Shown piece by piece: positions 60,679 to 64,000 of a stretch of 64,000 bases of DNA. The notes under the pieces were generated by a model. That model ran no database searches. It saw only the letters and a program-made list of their open reading frames with translations, and was not told the DNA's origin. Numbering within the stretch: the first letter of the stretch is position 1; the number at the start of each line of letters is the position of its first letter. The stretch covers positions 41,851,393 to 41,915,392 of the forward strand of contig NC_023756.2 of NCBI RefSeq assembly GCF_000499845.2, in the 5' to 3' direction. The DNA is from Phaseolus vulgaris (taxonomy: Eukaryota; Streptophyta; Magnoliopsida; Fabales; Fabaceae). The position numbers and the translations under genes are program-made.

Positions 60679-61147
60679 TGTATGTAATGAGGTTAAAATG
60701 TGATCAAGACGTAGTATTTTCAGGAAAGGAAATACCATGTTGAGATTGTTATTAGGGTATATTGATTTGTGAGTGTCCTGTGAATGAGACGATCCTGACT
60801 CTACTGGTATAATGGAATCACATAGATGAAGTTATTCAGTTGGTGAGAGTCGAAGGAGGTCCATTTGGCTGAGTCTGAGGTTTGAAAGAACTTATCAGAA
60901 CATATGAAATGGATTTACCCTGTCATATGAAGATGATGAGATATTGAGATAATTATGTGCATGGTTGTGTGTTTAGTTGAATGCTTTGTTTTGTTGTTAA
61001 AACTTTTGATGTATATATTAAATCTCTATGAAGAGGGATATTTCTTTTGAGATATACATATGAGAAAGTAGTATGTGTTATTTGTAATTAAATATTGGTT
61101 GTTTTACTTTTATTTCATTATATATGGGTAAAATTAAGGATGTTACA
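60679..61147 (+). repeat. 3' LTR of the gypsy element, truncated and internally deleted
   Basis: It aligns with 5' LTR positions from about 56045. It lacks the segment corresponding to about 56332-56691 and the first ~1.17 kb of the LTR. Where aligned, similarity is very high with only scattered substitutions. Confidence 0.88.
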
Positions 61148-62751
61148 ATTTTTGATTTTTTATGCAAGTTCTTTTTCTGTTCTTAGTAATTTACTTTTCT
61201 TTCTATTTACTTTCATAATTGTATTTGAATTTTCTTACGTAAAACCTGTATTCCTTTTATGTTTTCTTTATTGAACTTCTTGTTTATAATTCACATTGTC
61301 TTTGATTTCAAGTTTTATAATTTACTATTTAAATGTACCTTCTAATAAACTTTGTTAAGAACATTATTGTTTGAACATTTTAATTGTTTAATTTTGATTA
61401 TTATTGATAAAGAATATATTTTATTTTATTCTGAACTTTAAAAATCAAACATGTTATAAAAATGTTTGCATTTCAATGTTATAAAAATGCTTGCATTTCA
61501 GTGTTGTTGATGTGTGAAAATCATTAAAAATTTTAGAAAAAAAATAATTAGTTATTATATTGATTAAATTAAATATTATTTTAATTTTTTTTTAAATATT
61601 AATATTTAAATTAATTTATATTACTGATAAAATAATTTTTAAATTGGTATTTTTTATATTTAAAATTAATTTAATATATTTAAATTAAAAATCATGTTTG
61701 ATTCTTATTTTAAATAAAAAAATCTAAAATGAATTTTTTTGTTTTATTTTAATTATTATCTAATTTTTCATTGAAATTAACTCCGTGGTGGATGAAGTTT
61801 GAATTTGAAGTTGTGTAAAATGTTTAAATTCCAACCTTCATAATAATTGTGGTGAAAGGCTAGTAGTAAAGAGCAAAATTATTGCCTTGTACAGTTCCAA
61901 AATTGAACCATCTCTGTTTTGTCTATGGTGAACAGCTAGCTGAACATAAGTATAGTATTTATTACGCAAAACGTGGCTTCTTTTTTTCACTGTTGCATTA
62001 ACGGCTGCATAGAACAAAGATATCTTGTCAAATGTGATTGCTGTAAAGCATCTTTCTTTGGGTGAAAGAGACAATATTACAGACAATTATTCATAAGGAA
62101 CTCATAACTTTTTACTTTATGTGTACTAAACATAAATCATTAGAAAACGATTTTCAACCCAATAAAAAACCATTGCTGAAAAAAAAGTCAAGAAAAAACA
62201 AACTCTTCGATGGATCCATTTTTGTGTTCACCAAATTGAGGAACTGAAATTAAAATTTACTTACAATAAAAAGGACGTTGAACAACTATTCAAGAGGATA
62301 CTAATAATTCCTCCCTTACTTTTTAAAAGCCCCTTTTTTAAATATGTATATATTGTAACAACTCTTACCTAAGATTAAAGTCATATTTCTTTCAGAGTTT
62401 TATTAACTTAATTATACTTTAATAAACTAAAAACTTAAATATTTTTAATAATTTTTATTTTCAATTATATATATATATATGTATATATGTATTTATATTT
62501 TACATAATATTAAGATAAAATTTAACTTATATATATCACATATTTATATAATTATTCATAGCATCGTTTGAATATAATGAGATTCATATTCTCATTTTGT
62601 TTCATAACAAAATATGGAAAAAGGAGAATAACTTTTATATGAATAAATTAAATAATCAAACATATTCTCATTATAGATATTTAAAAAAAATAAATTATTT
62701 TTATAATGATTAATCATGACAAATAAGTTTTATAATGTATATTTAAAATTT

Positions 62752-62797
<46 letters not shown>

Positions 62798-64000
62798 ATT
62801 TAAATATTATATAAAATTATTTTATGTTACTTAATATTTACTTATTTAAATTTTCAATATAAAACTTTCAACTACAAAATACTTCAAATCTTTACTTTAT
62901 TGTATACTATTGTTATTATTTTTATTATTTGTATTATTATTATTATTTGTATTATTATATTACATGAATATGTTAATAATCACTATCATAATATATAACA
63001 GTTATGATAAAAATTAATATTTATTACATTTTTAAATACATACTTATAGTTTATATATATTTATTTACTAACCAAAATTTATATTCTAAATTAAAGTATG
63101 TAATAGGTATAATTACTACAAGAAAAATTTTCAACTATCAATTATAAATAATCATAATATTATATCACTAGAAATTTGAACATTTAATTTAATAGTGTAG
63201 AAATGAGTTGCAAACTTCAAGTTTTAAGTTTTTTTATACGGTTCTAACATAATTAAGTTTAGATGATTTATATATATTATTATGAATAAGTAGGGAGTTT
63301 CCCTACTGTCTTCATCATAAAATGGATTAAAAAAGATTTTGTTAAAAGAAATTTGAAGTACAATTGTAATATATTCCGTACATTTTCAGATGTTCAACAA
63401 CTTGATACTTTAAAATATAGTATGGAAGATGAAACTGCACAATTAAATGTGCTTAATTGTAGTTAGTCCAATAATTAGAGAGACTCCTACTTAATGTCTT
63501 ACATTAGTTTGGTTTTCACAAGTGAAGCACGCAAGAGTTAATTAGTTATAATTTATAGCTTTGTCAAGCTCTTTTTTGGTACAATAGCATTGTCAAGCTC
63601 TACCTACATACATATATTCAACATCTTGGTTTTCAATTCATGTAAGACACAAAGGACAAAACATATACAATAAATAAGAACATATATTGGAGTGAAGAAC
63701 GAGTAGGTTTCTCCTATGAGTTGTTAATCCAATGGTAACATTGTGGTCCCTTCTACATTTGACATCAACGATCAATTTCCAAAAGCATGCATTACAAACA
63801 TGGGAATAAACTATTAATAAAAGTTTCCCCACTTAATTTTTGTTCTCTTAGCACTTAGGAACACATGAGGTTTCAAGATGCTCAAGTGGAGTAATTAAAA
63901 AGACAATGTATCATATCCCAACAATATTGTAAAGAATAACTATAGCTGTTCGAATTTGCTTCTGTTGTCTGTTGTGTGGGGAAGGAAGCTTTAACAATGA
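61148..64000. other. AT-rich intergenic stretch to the end of the window
   Basis: No gene was recognised. A decayed half copy of the short CACTA-type family lies at about 61520-61640. A near-exact 26-bp tandem (atgttataaaaatg.ttgcatttca) is at 61449-61501. A (CA)n(TA)n run lies at 62751-62796 and an interrupted (ATT)n tract at 62904-62957. A sequence actacaagaaaaat at 63116 resembles a CACTA end but has no partner. Confidence 0.45.
62751..62796. repeat. (CA)n(TA)n compound microsatellite
   Basis: About 20 bases of CA followed by about 26 bases of TA. Confidence 0.95.

Larger units (their letters stand above)
54875..61147 (+). mobile_element. Ty3/gypsy retrotransposon (Tekay/Del-like), 3'-deleted
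   Basis: A long 5' LTR (54875-56864, ending ATGTTACA) is followed by a primer binding site. A gag-protease-RT-RNase H-integrase region then stops abruptly in the integrase core at about 60678, where sequence from the middle of the LTR follows directly. The second LTR (60679-61147) also ends ATGTTACA. Domain order with integrase last, the long LTR and the tRNA-Met-type primer site fit the Tekay/Del chromoviruses. The chromodomain, the rest of integrase and the first ~1.2 kb of the 3' LTR are lost. The 5' limit at 54875 (TGTAATTT) is inferred from the inverted TGTAA/TTACA ends; no clear 5-bp duplication was seen. Confidence 0.87.

Noticed and set aside
1..64000. A novel defence, biosynthetic or CRISPR-like system
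   Set aside because: No arrays, gene clusters or unfamiliar conserved proteins were seen; the coding content reduces to two plant genes and transposon proteins.

Overview
This is a stretch of plant nuclear DNA. It is AT-rich and intron-containing, and it is packed with Ty1/copia and Ty3/gypsy retrotransposons, L1-type LINEs, CACTA, hAT and Mutator-like elements and AT microsatellites. Plant-type RLCK and bHLH genes confirm a eudicot. The style of several LTRs and of the CACTA-like short elements resembles what I know from phaseoloid legumes (Phaseolus, Vigna, Glycine), but that placement is inference, not proof. I saw no rRNA or tRNA gene, CRISPR array or prokaryotic operon.

Only two genes look intact, both on the minus strand. 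One is a four-exon receptor-like cytoplasmic kinase of the PTI1-like type (31690-33359, 324 aa, with one probable GC-AG intron). The other is a three-exon bHLH transcription factor of the bHLH36/118/126 type (48912-49700, 181 aa). Their exon joins were worked out from splice signals and reading phase.

Layout: 0.4-3.1 kb holds a broken CACTA transposase, two LTR fragments and a LINE tail. 7.1-13.0 kb is a decayed copia element carrying two foreign solo LTRs, one in its reverse transcriptase and one in its 3' LTR. 13.2-16.6 kb is old LTR debris, including a minisatellite of about 37 bp. 17.1-20.3 kb is a solo LTR followed by a roughly 680-bp tandem array made of LTR plus adjoining sequence, one unit of which holds a hAT element. 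24.1-26.6 kb is a non-autonomous CACTA element with a second element inside. 29-35.5 kb holds several CACTA-type short elements around the kinase gene. 35.6-41.1 kb is a three-layer nest (short CACTA element, then LINE, then young copia). 43.9-44.6 kb holds two related Mutator-like MITEs. 51.2-53.4 kb is a LINE split by a solo LTR. 54.9-61.1 kb is a Tekay/Del-like gypsy element whose 3' half was lost by deletion.

The window is mainly a record of successive insertions and LTR-LTR recombination around two regulatory genes. I found no convincing new biochemical system. The most unusual structures are the solo-LTR tandem array, the hairpin-rich subterminal repeats of the nested CACTA-like elements, and an unassigned inverted repeat near 47.1 kb.
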